A stretch of 64,000 nucleotides of DNA. Source: Perkinsus olseni (taxonomy: Eukaryota > Perkinsozoa > Perkinsida > Perkinsidae). The position numbers were made by a program, and so were the translations under genes. The notes under the pieces were generated by a model. That model made no database searches. It saw only the letters and a list, made by a program, of their open reading frames with translations, and was not told the DNA's origin. Of the stretch, positions 1-10,289 are shown one piece after another (the first letter of the stretch is position 1; each line of letters starts with the position of its first letter). The DNA is taken from contig JABANP010000144.1 in the NCBI GenBank assembly GCA_013115135.1, positions 48,046 to 112,045 of the forward strand, given 5' to 3'.

Positions 1-1083
1 GGAAGCTCGGACGGTATTCTCGAAGTTGGACGTAACCGGCGATCATGAGATACATTATTCTGGTGAGAAATGGGATTTTACTCTGCTGAGTCCAGCTCCG
101 ATTCTCGGCGAACAGTCGTACAGAGGCAATACCAAATGTTGAATCTTGTTCTTCTTGTGTACTGTTTGAACTTACCAGTCAATGTCGAGTTCACTGACCG
201 TTCTACGAGTCACTACGCTCAAGAGTCAGTGCTGGCAAGAAATGACGCTGATTTGGTTCGTGTTTTCAGAGTTCCTCGCCGCATCTCTCGAGCTGCACAT
301 CGCTGATAACGAGTCCCTCATTTTGGATGCATTCCGGAAGATGGATCGAGATGGCTCAGGTGAATTTGGCTCCTTGGCTTCCTTTCTGGCCGGCCCATCG
401 AGGCTCGAGGAGCTCTGTGACTGCTCGTCGTACCTATGCAAGGATAAATTCGCCGCTTCCCTGGAGTCAGCGTCGGTGGTATTTAACTGCTATCCGTGAC
501 GCAGGATCCATATCCTTGGAGAACCTCCGGACTATCCTTGGCGAAGACTACATGGGCACTCGGATAGAAGAGCTCCTGAAGGAATGCGACATCAACGGCG
601 ATGGGCAAATACAGTAGGCCACCCACCGGACGATCCGGCCATCACGGGTGACCGACTTCGTGGCGGCCATTGTGACCAAAACGGACGGAGAGGACAGGAA
701 TGACCATACGATAGAGGATTTTCCGTAGACTCTGTAATTATTTTTTCTGTTCTATTATCGTGTATGATAGCCTAGAAGTCGATCATGCGCAAGTAACTAG
801 GCCTCCTCCGGCCTCTGGTTTCGCTTCCGTAGTCCGAGCTGTTGTGCAGGTACGAGGAGTTCGTAGCGCTCGTCACTGACGGCCGAGGTTTCGACTCCGT
901 CTCGGGTAGGGCCGGGTGTTCTCATCATTTGCCGGCCATTTCGTGGTGATCTCAGAGACTTCAAATCCGCGTGAAAGAGAGAACTCCCTTGCCAAGGAAA
1001 TGAAGACTTTGGAGCGCCTCGGTACCATCGTGGACTCCGAGGTGGACGAGGAGAACAACCCTGCAACGATGAAAAACGATTAG
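1..1083 (+). CDS. Calcium-dependent protein kinase, C-terminal EF-hand region (5' end outside window)
   Basis: The spliced reading gives three consecutive EF-hands of the CDPK type. Five exons fit with GT-AG introns and consistent phase: 1-62, 270-359, 505-613, 850-905 and 956-1083 (TAG at 1081). The loops visible are LDVTGDHEIHYSEF (exons 1-2, poor loop lacking some ligands), DRDGSGSIS (across exons 2-3) and DINGDGQIQ (exon 3), followed by YEEFVALV. The wording FLAASLELH, LLKECDINGDGQI and YEEFVALV is typical of CDPK regulatory domains, which bind calcium and release the kinase from its autoinhibitory junction. The kinase domain would lie upstream of base 1. The last exon adds a short charged tail (EVDEENNP) before the stop. 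A calmodulin or centrin is less likely because of the FLAAS signature. The intron at 614-849 contains an exon-like relic (see findings). Confidence 0.8.
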
Positions 1084-2453
1084 TGAACGATAGACCGTCT
1101 CTCCTGTGAACTGAACCGTCATGTTCCTGTGATATCGCAGCGCTAGTGTCAATTCCCATTGCGATTGATGTGCAATGCAAAGTCTATTTTTTCGTGCGTA
1201 TTTAAGATTGGATTTATGAATACATTTGACTGCTGCCAAGTTGATAGTCTCTATGCCCGACAGCCTTGTGTCAGTCTTTCGTCTATTAATTGGCACTCGG
1301 TTTGCGAGAGGGCGGTGCGTCGCTGTATTTAGGCGCTACGGGGCCATTGTGAGCACTTCGCTGCAGAGGAAGAGACAGTGGTGATGAGCATAGGCTCGAG
1401 CTATCTCGCTCCGCGTGAGACAGTCGTCGGGTGGATCGGAGAATTTTCTCGACTGAACTACTTGTCTGGAAGCTGGTGAAATAACAGTAGCTCCAGCGTG
1501 TTTCTCAGAGTGGTGAACTCGTCGTTCTCTCGCTCGTGCACAGTGTCAAGCAGTTCCTACTGTTGCATCGCTCCGCCCGACTCAGCTCGGCAGTGGGGTG
1601 TTGAGCTGGAGAGGGACTCGGGTGCTGGGTTCTGTTCAAGGGAAAGATGAAGATGAGGTGGGAGCCGTCGCCTCAGGTGAGCTGATGTCACGGCAGCGTA
1701 TGCGTCTTTCCTACTAGAGACACAAGACTTCCTTTCAGTCTCTGCGTCGTTTGACTGCGAACAAAACTCCGGAGTGCATAATCACCAAAGTAAGGGGATG
1801 GCGATAGGTTTCGGGACCTACATTCAAAGAGAGCCTCTGCATGCCGCGGAGTGACATCAGTGATGTCTGGCAGCGATGGGCACCACGGTTCGCTCCGGTC
1901 CGTTGAACAGACTCTGTTCTTCGGGCCGGAACGGACCGGATTAACTTATGCCGCCTGGCACGAACCAATGTGGTCCTGGACCACACTGCGAAAGGACCAC
2001 TACGGTCCTTTTCTTTTTACGGAAAGGACTATTACGGTCGGAGTATGTGTGAACACTCGAACACGGCGGTAACGATTGATTTCAGCACTCACTCGATCTG
2101 ATAAAGGTGGAGTTCGTTCTGAGTTCAGAGGAGGGCGGAGTTCCATCCCCGCGAGTTTGCGCAAGGTGCGAGAGATCAGCCTCGTCGACTCTGCGGCGGG
2201 GCGACTAAATCGTATGTTGATCATCTTTTCTTCCTCGCCGCAGTGCTTTCAAACCAACCACCATCTTGGCACTAGCCGGACTGGACGAGGGCGCGGGAAG
2301 CCGGATCGGATCGGACTGGTACAAGCGATACCTGTCTGAATTTCCGCAGCGGCTCCGGGTTGAAATTCGCAGCCCCCCTCACAAAGTATGAACCCAACAC
2401 TTAATCTTTATAAGTAGACAATAACAATGCGACTTGGCTGCATAACAATGCAG
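1084..2453. other. Intergenic, no gene recognised
   Basis: No frame shows recognisable protein similarity or a convincing exon chain. The open frames here are short and low in plausible codon pattern. It holds the hairpin-forming repeats at 1969-2040. The 3' end of the minus-strand protease gene lies at its right edge. Confidence 0.5.
1969..2040. repeat. Cluster of small inverted and direct repeats
   Basis: Bases 1969-1985 form an inverted repeat around TGTGGTCC/GGACCACA. Bases 1991-2012 form a second one, AAAGGACC/GGTCCTTT. A degenerate direct copy of the second unit (AAAGGACTATTACGGTC) starts at 2023. No coding meaning is apparent. These could be hairpin remnants of a mobile element. Confidence 0.45.
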
Positions 2454-3645
2454 TCAATTCTTGAGCAGGGCTATCTTGTAGTCTTCGTAATCCACATGAA
2501 CGCTATATGCTCTCAAGAATGGTGTACCCAGGATGCCTTCGGTGACGCGCTTGCTGCTCCGAGTAACATCCGGAAAAATGTCTCCCTCTTCGGGAACCCC
2601 ACAATAATGCTTCGGATGTATATCAACCCTCATAGAATGTGATTCTCCTCGCAATCGGAGCCCCATGACCGGAAGGCTATCGAAAGCTTCCTCTTGAACG
2701 TACACCAACTTTTCTTCGTCTGCCATGTACATTTGGGTTATTTGCTCATCGCCATACCGCTCCTTTCTCAACCCCATTCGGAGCCCGCTCTCCATCTCGT
2801 CGATGAGTACTGGGCAAGGCAGTGAAATGCCACTAGTACCGGTATCGATGATGGCTAAGAAAGAGGGGGGATGTCTGCGTGAGAGAGGTTCTCTGGCCTT
2901 GAGCTTCCGGCCCGCTCCGAACAACTCCACCGACGACACCCACACAGCGGCGAAGGCTCCGTGGGTTTCAGGGTTCACTGCGAATTCTGGAAATAAATGT
3001 TGTTTTGCTTCTAGCTCGTCTAGCGCTCCTCCCAGGGTTAGTTCCCCAGAGATAAACTTGGAAATCCGGTCTGCAATCGTTTGGAGGGTGTATGACCGGC
3101 GCCCAGTAAAGTTGTAGCGCACGAGCATCTCGAGCGTGCTCTCTGTGCTGGCCAACCCTTGAAAGCGTTCCGAGGCTCGGTGGTACCATCGATATCCCGA
3201 AAAGCCCTGTCGGCCTAGTTTCGTCGTCCCAGGAGATCCCTCTACACACTCTAAAAGGAAACTCACTGCCCCCTTGGCTCTCCAATACCAGCTTGCCGGA
3301 CCGCATGATGCATTTGAGAATCTTGCCATCCGCGAACTGCAGGTTCTCTGACGGTTCGTCCCCCTCGAAAACGCAAGGGTCCTCTCTTGGACAAAAGTAG
3401 CAGCCCTGGCGACGCTTCCTGCACGCGTACTTGCCGAATGTTTTCTTGTACCAGTCACCGTCCAGTACTGCAATTCCCCAGAAACCAGAGTCCAACAACA
3501 AGTCCAAATTCTGGTCGTCAATACCAAGACTGACGAATCCGCTTTCGACGGGCATTGTCAAAGTTTTGGCGGGGGCATGCGTCACCACCGGGGCGGCTTC
3601 GCTTGAGATTCGCAATGCTATGATCGAAGTAGAGGCTTTCCTCAT
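2454..3645 (-). pseudogene. Pepsin-like aspartic protease (family A1), copy 1, frame broken once
   Basis: A1 peptidases are bilobal endoproteases with one catalytic Asp per lobe. Both motifs are visible: DSGFWG in the N-terminal lobe (read from 3645) and DTGTSG in the C-terminal lobe (read to 2454), followed by the family ending LGTPFLRAYSVHVDY. A Cys-rich insert (CRKRRQGCYFCPRE) follows the first Asp motif, as in the two neighbours. The two halves lie in different frames; the switch falls at about 3150-3175 and equals one extra base, just after the FGISMVPP segment. No GT-AG intron explains it. The N-terminus begins MRK like copy 2, but its signal-peptide core is weak. It could be a recent pseudogene, a sequence error or a recoded gene. 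Confidence 0.75.
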
Positions 3646-3875
3646 CGGGTAGGGGTTGGCATTAGCAAGTTGAAACCGCTGAAAACCTGGATCTCAATGA
3701 TAATATGGTGGCCTGTGCTGGGCTGATGCTGCCTGTGATTCCAACGATCGGTATTGAAGCACCACGATCGACAGCATTTGCAACAGAGCAATCAAATTAG
3801 GATCTCGCACCCAACTGCCCTCCCCAGTCCAATTTCGCGAAGGTGCGACGCAACAACAAGTTGCGGCATTAAACA

Positions 3876-5123
3876 TCATGATACGAAGGTCATTCGTTCT
3901 CGAGTAGAACTATCTTCATGCTCGGTGTAATCGACATGAATGCTGTACGCTCTGAAGAACGGCGTACCAAGGACTGCACCTGTGAGATTCCCATCGCCCC
4001 GGTGCATATTGAGAATGACTTCGCCATGGCGGGGATCTTGACAGTAGTGCTCTGGGTGTAACTTAATTCGAATAGAGTCCAGCTCTTCGCCAAGTCGGAA
4101 TCCCAGCACTGGTAAGCAATCAAACGCCTCTTCGTCAAGATGCAGGAACCCATTATCGTCCACACTGGATATCTCGTCTATTCCCCGCTCATCTGTATGA
4201 TGATTCTTTCTCCACATCATCAGCAGTTTTCTCTTGATGTCTCCAAGTAGGTCGACTTGACGTAGATAGATGCCATTAGCCCCCGTATCGAGGATGGCGT
4301 GAAATGATTGTGGATTTCGGGGAAAGGGTCCTTCCTTCGTCAGAAGATTTCCCCTTGCATCGAACAACTTCAGAGACGAGACGAAAACAGCAGCGAACGC
4401 ACGATGTGCATCGGGGTGGATTATAAATTTCGGGAATATGTATTTGGCCGCGCCAGCGCTATCCACCGTTCCACCGATCGTCAATCGACCAGACACGAAA
4501 GAAGAATCCCGGCTTGTCTTCGTATCAAAGGTGTATGACAAGCGCCCAGTGAGATTTAGCCGCATAAGGGACTCGATTGTGCTTTCTCGTTCGCTTGATG
4601 GCAAGTCTTCGATATACCCTGAGATCGGAGGCAACATCGATATCCCGAAAGTCCCTTTGGGTTTGGTTTTCCACCGAAGACCTACACAAACCATGAAGGG
4701 AAAACCAGAGACTTTCTGGCCACCAAGGGCAATCTTACCGTAACGTGTTATACACCGAAGAACAGTACCGTCGGCGAACTCCAGTTCATACCAAGGATCC
4801 TCGTCTTCGAAGTCGCAAGGCTCTTCCTCGGGACAGAAATAGCACCCGTGGCGGCGCTTTTCGCACTCGTACTCCCCAAATGTTTCTTCGTACCAATCCC
4901 CATCAAGCAGCATGGTCCACCAGGCACCAGAGTCAACAAGTAGGCGTACCGCTTGACCGTCAATTTTAACTTTGACGAAGCCTTTTCTCACATGCATAGT
5001 CAAAGTCTTGTTGGGGGTATCGGGGACAAGCGTCGTGGCTCGGCATAAGGCATTCAATGTCAGCACCAGCATCATCACAACGCAGAGCTTCCGCATTGCC
5101 GTGAGTGAGTGTGAGGAGGACAT
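3876..5123 (-). CDS. Secreted pepsin-like aspartic protease (A1), copy 2, best preserved
   Basis: Single uninterrupted 415-codon frame. The likely true start is the internal Met at 5096, because MRKLCVVMMLVLTLN is a good signal peptide and the sister copies also start MRK/MRR. Catalytic motifs: DSGAWW (about residue 65 of the long form) and DTGANG (about 265). Between them lie the Cys-rich insert CEKRRHGCYFCPEEEPC, a flap-like FADGT segment and FGISMLPP. The end contains LGTPFFRAYSIHVDYTEH, the usual last strand of the C-terminal lobe. The W after DSGA, in place of the usual T/S, is unusual and may alter the active-site network. The last dozen codons differ from the sisters because of one extra base near 3917. 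Expected to be secreted or in the secretory pathway. No intron is seen, unlike neighbouring housekeeping genes. Confidence 0.85.
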   Translation of the reverse strand: MSSSHSLTAMRKLCVVMMLVLTLNALCRATTLVPDTPNKTLTMHVRKGFVKVKIDGQAVRLLVDSGAWWTMLLDGDWYEETFGEYECEKRRHGCYFCPEEEPCDFEDEDPWYELEFADGTVLRCITRYGKIALGGQKVSGFPFMVCVGLRWKTKPKGTFGISMLPPISGYIEDLPSSERESTIESLMRLNLTGRLSYTFDTKTSRDSSFVSGRLTIGGTVDSAGAAKYIFPKFIIHPDAHRAFAAVFVSSLKLFDARGNLLTKEGPFPRNPQSFHAILDTGANGIYLRQVDLLGDIKRKLLMMWRKNHHTDERGIDEISSVDDNGFLHLDEEAFDCLPVLGFRLGEELDSIRIKLHPEHYCQDPRHGEVILNMHRGDGNLTGAVLGTPFFRAYSIHVDYTEHEDSSTRERMTFVS

Positions 5124-5973
5124 TCTACTTGGAAGTTCGGATGACCTGATTCCAAGCCTTAGAATCTAAGAAGGATGCAATAAAAGGTATGGTTTTTATC
5201 CAGTGTGGAAACTGGTAGTGACTCATGCACGCCTCGATGGCTGGCCATGCGTCACAGTATTCGTAAGGGCCCCACGTCGAATGCACAGTGGGAGCCCTCA
5301 AAACGAGGGGGCCACTGTTAGCATTTTATACTCACCTGTCTCGTCTCAGTCGAGGTGTCTCCGAGACACTGTCTCGTCTTGGTCCCCGAGTAAATGTGGA
5401 CGAGCGCGCAGACCTGAGTGAACACAGTTGTCGAATCGTTCGAGACGGGACGTTCTCGTCGAATACGCGTCTGAGTGCACCCTAGTCGGCTAAATGATTT
5501 TGAAAGGGTCGATCTCTGCCGTGTGGGTGAGGATTCCTCCTCTTCCACCGAAGCGCTCACTGGCAGTGAGTCACTGCGAAGTTATGATAGCACCGATCTA
5601 CTCATCAAGTGAATCCAGCAAGTACGGGCACCCAGGCCAGTGTCACAAAGCTACTACTGTCTGTTCCTCGGCTTGGGCCAGAGACCTCGCCCCGGTTTGG
5701 GTCTCGATCTTTCGATAACGATCTCATAGCCTTACTTGTGGCAGAAGTCTTCTGCAGATACAGAACAGGCGAACGGGCTCAACCATTCAACTAAGTTGAA
5801 TCAACTTGAATGAGCTCTCTGATCCAGTTCAGATCTTTCATCCCGACGCTGCCGGCTGGCGTCGCTCGAACGACGTCGCATCGTTATTCTCCTCTTTTCG
5901 TCCACAAACTGTAACTCGACACTGAGTAGTGACTTTATACATCTTCACAATATCATCACACCATGCAGCAGCG
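5124..5973. other. Intergenic between protease copies 2 and 3
   Basis: Holds the 5' flank of copy 2 and the 3' flank of copy 3, both on the minus strand. I see no coding similarity. The open frames on both strands lack plausible protein features. Confidence 0.5.
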
Positions 5974-7157
5974 TCAATTCTCGAGTAGAGCTATCTTATG
6001 CTCGGTGTAATCGACATGTATACTGTACGCTCCTGAAGAACGGCGTACCCAGTATTCCCTCTCCTTCATTCACATAGAGGCCCGTTTGCCCCTCCTGAGG
6101 ATCCCCGCAGTAATGCTTCGGATGTATCTTAATGGGGATAGAATTTGGGGTCGTCGCCCAATCGGAGCCTTATCACCGGCAAACTGTCGAAAGCTTTCTC
6201 CTCAATATGCAAAAAACCGTTATCGTCTCTCCAATACATATCCGCTATTCGCTCAGCTTTATAACCCTTGTTCCTCAATTCGCCTCGGAGCTCTCTCTCG
6301 ATCTTCTGTAGTAAATCTGGATGAGGTAGGTAGAGGCCATTAGAACCCGTATCAATGATGGAGAGGAATGAGTGGGGATTCGAGCTGGAAAAACCTCTCC
6401 ACTTTGTGAGGTTCCCATCTGCATTAATTAGCCTCACTGAGGATACCCATGCCGCAGCATATGCTCGACGTGCCCGTGGACTGACCACGAAATTCGGAAA
6501 CACCGTATTGATCGTTTTAAACTTAGCCAGCGGTTCTCCAATTATTAGTTGACCAGAGACGAAGTCGGAGACCCGGCTCGTACTTGCTTGGATGGTGTAT
6601 GACAGGCGCCCAATGAGGTTGTGGTGCATGAGGGATCCCATTACGTTTTCCTCGCTGAGTACCCCGGTTGGCAGCATCGACCGTGGAGGTAACATCGCTA
6701 TCCCAAACAGCCCCATCGTCTTCGAACCTTGGGTCCCGGAAACACCTCGGAAAACCCTGAAGGGGAAATCAGTGATTTCCTGGTCGCCCAATACCAGTTT
6801 TGCAGATCGCCTTATGCTGTCGACAATCTGTGATCCGAACTCCAGTCGGTCCACCGTTTCTTTCCTTCGGAAGGTGCAGGGATTTTTCTTCGGACACTTG
6901 CAGCACCCTATCCGGTCCTTCTCGCACGCGCCCTTGCCGAAGGTTTTCTCCTACCACCTGCCGTCTACCACCGCTAGGCCCCAATAGCCAGAATCCACGA
7001 GCAGGTCTACGTCTTGGCCGTCGATATTGACTGTGACGAAACCTTCTCTTATCGGTATTGTCATAGTTTTGGCGGCGGCGTCTGACACTATCTCCGAGTC
7101 TGCGCTCAGCACGTGCTGCATCACTCCGAGCAACATCAGAGCGAAAACTCTGCGCAT
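5974..7157 (-). pseudogene. Pepsin-like aspartic protease (A1), copy 3, three lesions
   Basis: Starts with MRRVFALMLLGVMQHVLS, a clear signal peptide. DSGYWG and later DTGSNG mark the two catalytic lobes, and the Cys-rich insert is present (GCCKCPKKNPC). The frame is interrupted by an in-frame TAG (minus strand, bases 6951-6953) at the position where both sisters have Tyr. Relative to copies 1 and 2 there is an extra base in the G-run at 6147-6150 (plus strand) and another near 6032. The final segment before the TGA at 5974 matches copy 1. Three independent breaks make this the clearest pseudogene of the trio, unless all are sequence errors. Confidence 0.8.
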
Positions 7158-9540
7158 TGAGTAGTGGGATAACTAGCGAGGGATGAAATTGCAGATTATC
7201 AACATGTTCGGTTGGGAATGTTTGATCTTTGGGAGTGACGCTTGTCGTTCCTAAAAGCTTTGCGAACTCGTAGTATTCGAAGATCTCATGAATTCGATTA
7301 GCGCCGTAGATCAACGAGACTGGTTCTCTGGAATTTTCCTGTCTCGTCTCTCATCTTGCTGAGGGATTGCGAGGGAGAGCAAGAAAGCAAGTGATCTCTC
7401 TCCGCATGATAGTGCAGGCAGAATTCGTCGCGGTTATCTAGGCGCATCTCGAATGGGCCGCCCACGATTTGCTGGTAACTGATCGGAAATTTCTGGCTCC
7501 TTGCCCACACGAGTCCCGTGACGGGCGAGTCGATTAGATAAATTCAATCGCTGTCATTGCCGCTTGGCGTATATTCCGAACCTGTAATTCGGACAGGTTG
7601 CTTCCCGCAGTATTCTGCGGGCAGTATCATACTGCCATTATGAATCACCGCCGGTGACTCACCGGATAGCCTCAAGTTGCTTATGTTGTCAGGTTTCGTC
7701 GTGGAATGTAGCTTGTACTTGTTGTGTTGTTTATTTCAGTTCACGACGTATGAAGAAATCCTTCATCCTTAACGCCTAGTGTGCCCTCTTCGTGCGGGGT
7801 TGACCAGTGTTTGCTAGTCTGATTGATGCAGATCATCGTACCGGCCTAGCGAAGTCCAAAAGAAAGTGTCAGTGACATGCTCCTGGGTGTCCCTCCAGGA
7901 GGTAGAAATTTGGCACCTATCCCGATTCATTGCGCAATTCATTGCCCGATTCACCCGTCACTCGGATGCTCCCATCAAATTACAGCGGCTGCAATTCTTA
8001 ATCTCTTTTCGGGAGAGTCGCGTCATTGATGAGCGTCCCCAATTTGCGACCGCCGGAGTATGCTTAGACAATGATGGATGAATGGCAACACAAGTACGAA
8101 CACTCGGGATGGATTGTCCGCCCGTTCCACCAGTTTTACAACAACTCTTTTCTTTGTTCGCCGTCATGTTCCAGGCAGATTGGTATGGCGGCTATTATAC
8201 GCCCCCTGCAATTCTTTAACTGAGCTCATGTAGTTGTGCAACAGAGGCTGGTGCAGTGTTTATAGTCCCGTGGTCAATGATCTCTATTCATAAGCTTTCA
8301 TCATTTGGTCGGAAGGGATGAACAGTTTACCATAGCCAGCGGGGTGGAGGCCCGATGATTCGAGTTCAGGAGTTGTGAAGCGGCAGGCAGATTATATCGT
8401 CAACTTGAGGTCTCCGGATAGCTCCTTACACAATCGTCGTCGTAATTGTTGCAATTAGGGAGTTATCGAGATTCCCTATGCCTTTGAGTAGCCGTCATTC
8501 TCGCAGTGTTTATGTTCTTGTCGATTTTTTCGACACTACAAAGGCTCATGTCATCCGCTGTCTCTTCTGGGCCGGAATGCGTACCGGAGTGCCACGCAGG
8601 TGACTCTCATTCTAATCGGTTTCAGTATCTGAACTGTTCATTCCAGAGTCGGAAGTGTGTGGACGCGAAGTTACCTGGGAGTCCGTGGATGCCGCTCCTC
8701 CCCATGACTTGCGAACCTTCATGGCCGCAAACGCCCAACGGTGAGGCTCTGGGTGAGAATGCAAATATGCCACTTACCAAGGCTTGAGACGCCGAATTCG
8801 CGCACGTAGTGTCGTCCTACATTGTTATTCTCGTGTGTTGGGAAACGGCGCTCATGCAAGTTCGGGTCCCTAACTTTGGACATCATCCTGATCTCTATTG
8901 GAGATGCTCTACCATGATGCTAGCAGCATCTCGCGTTGTATGAGTCATTCAAGCCTCAATATCGCCCTTGTCGTCTTTTTCGCGATGGGTCGCATCCCAC
9001 ATTTTCGAATGCAAGTGGACTTGCCAGCGGCAACAATGTCCCATTGCGCTGTGGACCTTGCACGGAGAAAAGCATGGAGACTGACGATCGTCTTTATCTA
9101 CGACAATCGATGAGGGAAATTCAGCAGACGAGCTCCGAGTAGACAGTTGAACTGCGGCGAATTAAATAAACCGTTTATCCCTCTCCCGCTCTGAACTGCA
9201 GGTCAACTAGGTCCACCGCTCAACGGCAGGTACGAACGACTGAAGGGAGTCGCGTCGGCACCCGCTGAGGAGAGGCCGCTGAGAGGCGACTGCGAGGAGT
9301 ACTCAGATCCAAGCTGAGCGACAGGACGCTGAATTTGTCATGCTGTATAGTGTTTGTAAGCAGTACCTGGGAATGATAGCTCCGTAACTCATACCTGAAA
9401 TTCATTTCTCAATCGGGCGGATCTAGGAATGTTTTTACTAGTATTATTACAACTTTCCATTGCAACAGTGGGGACCTTCGGCCCTTCAGTCAGAGTGCCT
9501 CGGAGTGTAGCATTAGGATGCCGGCCGTGATATGGTCAAC
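7158..9540. other. Long intergenic stretch, no gene confirmed
   Basis: A minus-strand frame at 7298-7510 (starts MWARSQKF) and a plus-strand frame at 8936-9142 (starts MYESFKPQ) have a somewhat protein-like composition but match nothing I know and have no clear exon partners. The rest shows no coding signal. Confidence 0.4.
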
Positions 9541-10240
9541 CAAACATGGTACAGTATTAATAGTGAACAGTGTGCCTGCAGGAGCACAACTACCACTATG
9601 GACTTCCCTGTCTGACAGGCGCCTGTCGTCTCGAATGGTATGAGACGTCCTTGGAAGCTGCCTGTGTGGCCGCGGAGATCGACCCCACCAACCCCGAAGC
9701 CGCTCGCTATGAGGATCTATCTCAGGGTCATGCACTTGAAACAGTGGGTTGAAGCGGGACAGGGCTCATTGTCACTCTAAGCACATTGCTCGCGGCCTGG
9801 CCTTGCTGAGGCTAGGGCCGCGATGCCGTCTCCTTGCTAGAAAGCCACCAGAAAATCATAGGCGAAGCCCTCGCGATTAGCTACTTACATCGCTAGAACC
9901 GAGACCATCATTTCCTCCCTGGCCTTGCGCAGTCTCAGTCCGCAAGGTGCTGGAGACTGTGGATTTATGGTATGCGGTATCTCAGACCTTACCTCTCGGA
10001 GCTGAGGGCGGATGCTGAAAGGCTCGATCGATTACGGGAGAGGGAGCGGAGTTCCTTCGCGATCACCAAGACCATCGTTCTGGATCCTGACTGGCAAAAG
10101 TTTATGAAAGTGGGCAGGGTCGATGCCGCCGCTCTGTCGCCCTAACTGTGGCTGTCAGGCCCTCAACAAGTACTTCCCCATGAGCTACAGGATGCGGCCT
10201 GAACACGAGTCTGCGCATTACTTAGAGCAAGCGAAGTCCC
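9540..10240 (+). CDS. Possible TPR-like protein, partial exon chain
   Basis: A segment at about 9610-9700 reads ACRLEWYETSLEAACVAAE followed by IDPTNPEA, the spacing and residues of a tetratricopeptide helix pair. Further exon-like frames follow: a charged helix (SELRADAERLDRLRERE, about 9985-10045) and DPDWQKFMK (about 10085), which can splice across a short intron to ALNKYFPMSYRMRPEHES (to about 10230). The chain could be an upstream part of the WD40 gene that follows or a separate small gene. I could not fix its start or stop. Confidence 0.3.
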
Positions 10241-10289
10241 GAAGGAGTGGTATCACTAGTACTCCTGCCTCGAAGCCCGGCTCATCTCT

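Noticed and set aside
614..728. Continuing the CDPK through the TAG at 615-617 to the stop at 726
   Set aside because: A normal GT-AG intron at 614-849 leads in phase to YEEFVALV, the expected continuation, so the read-through version is not needed.
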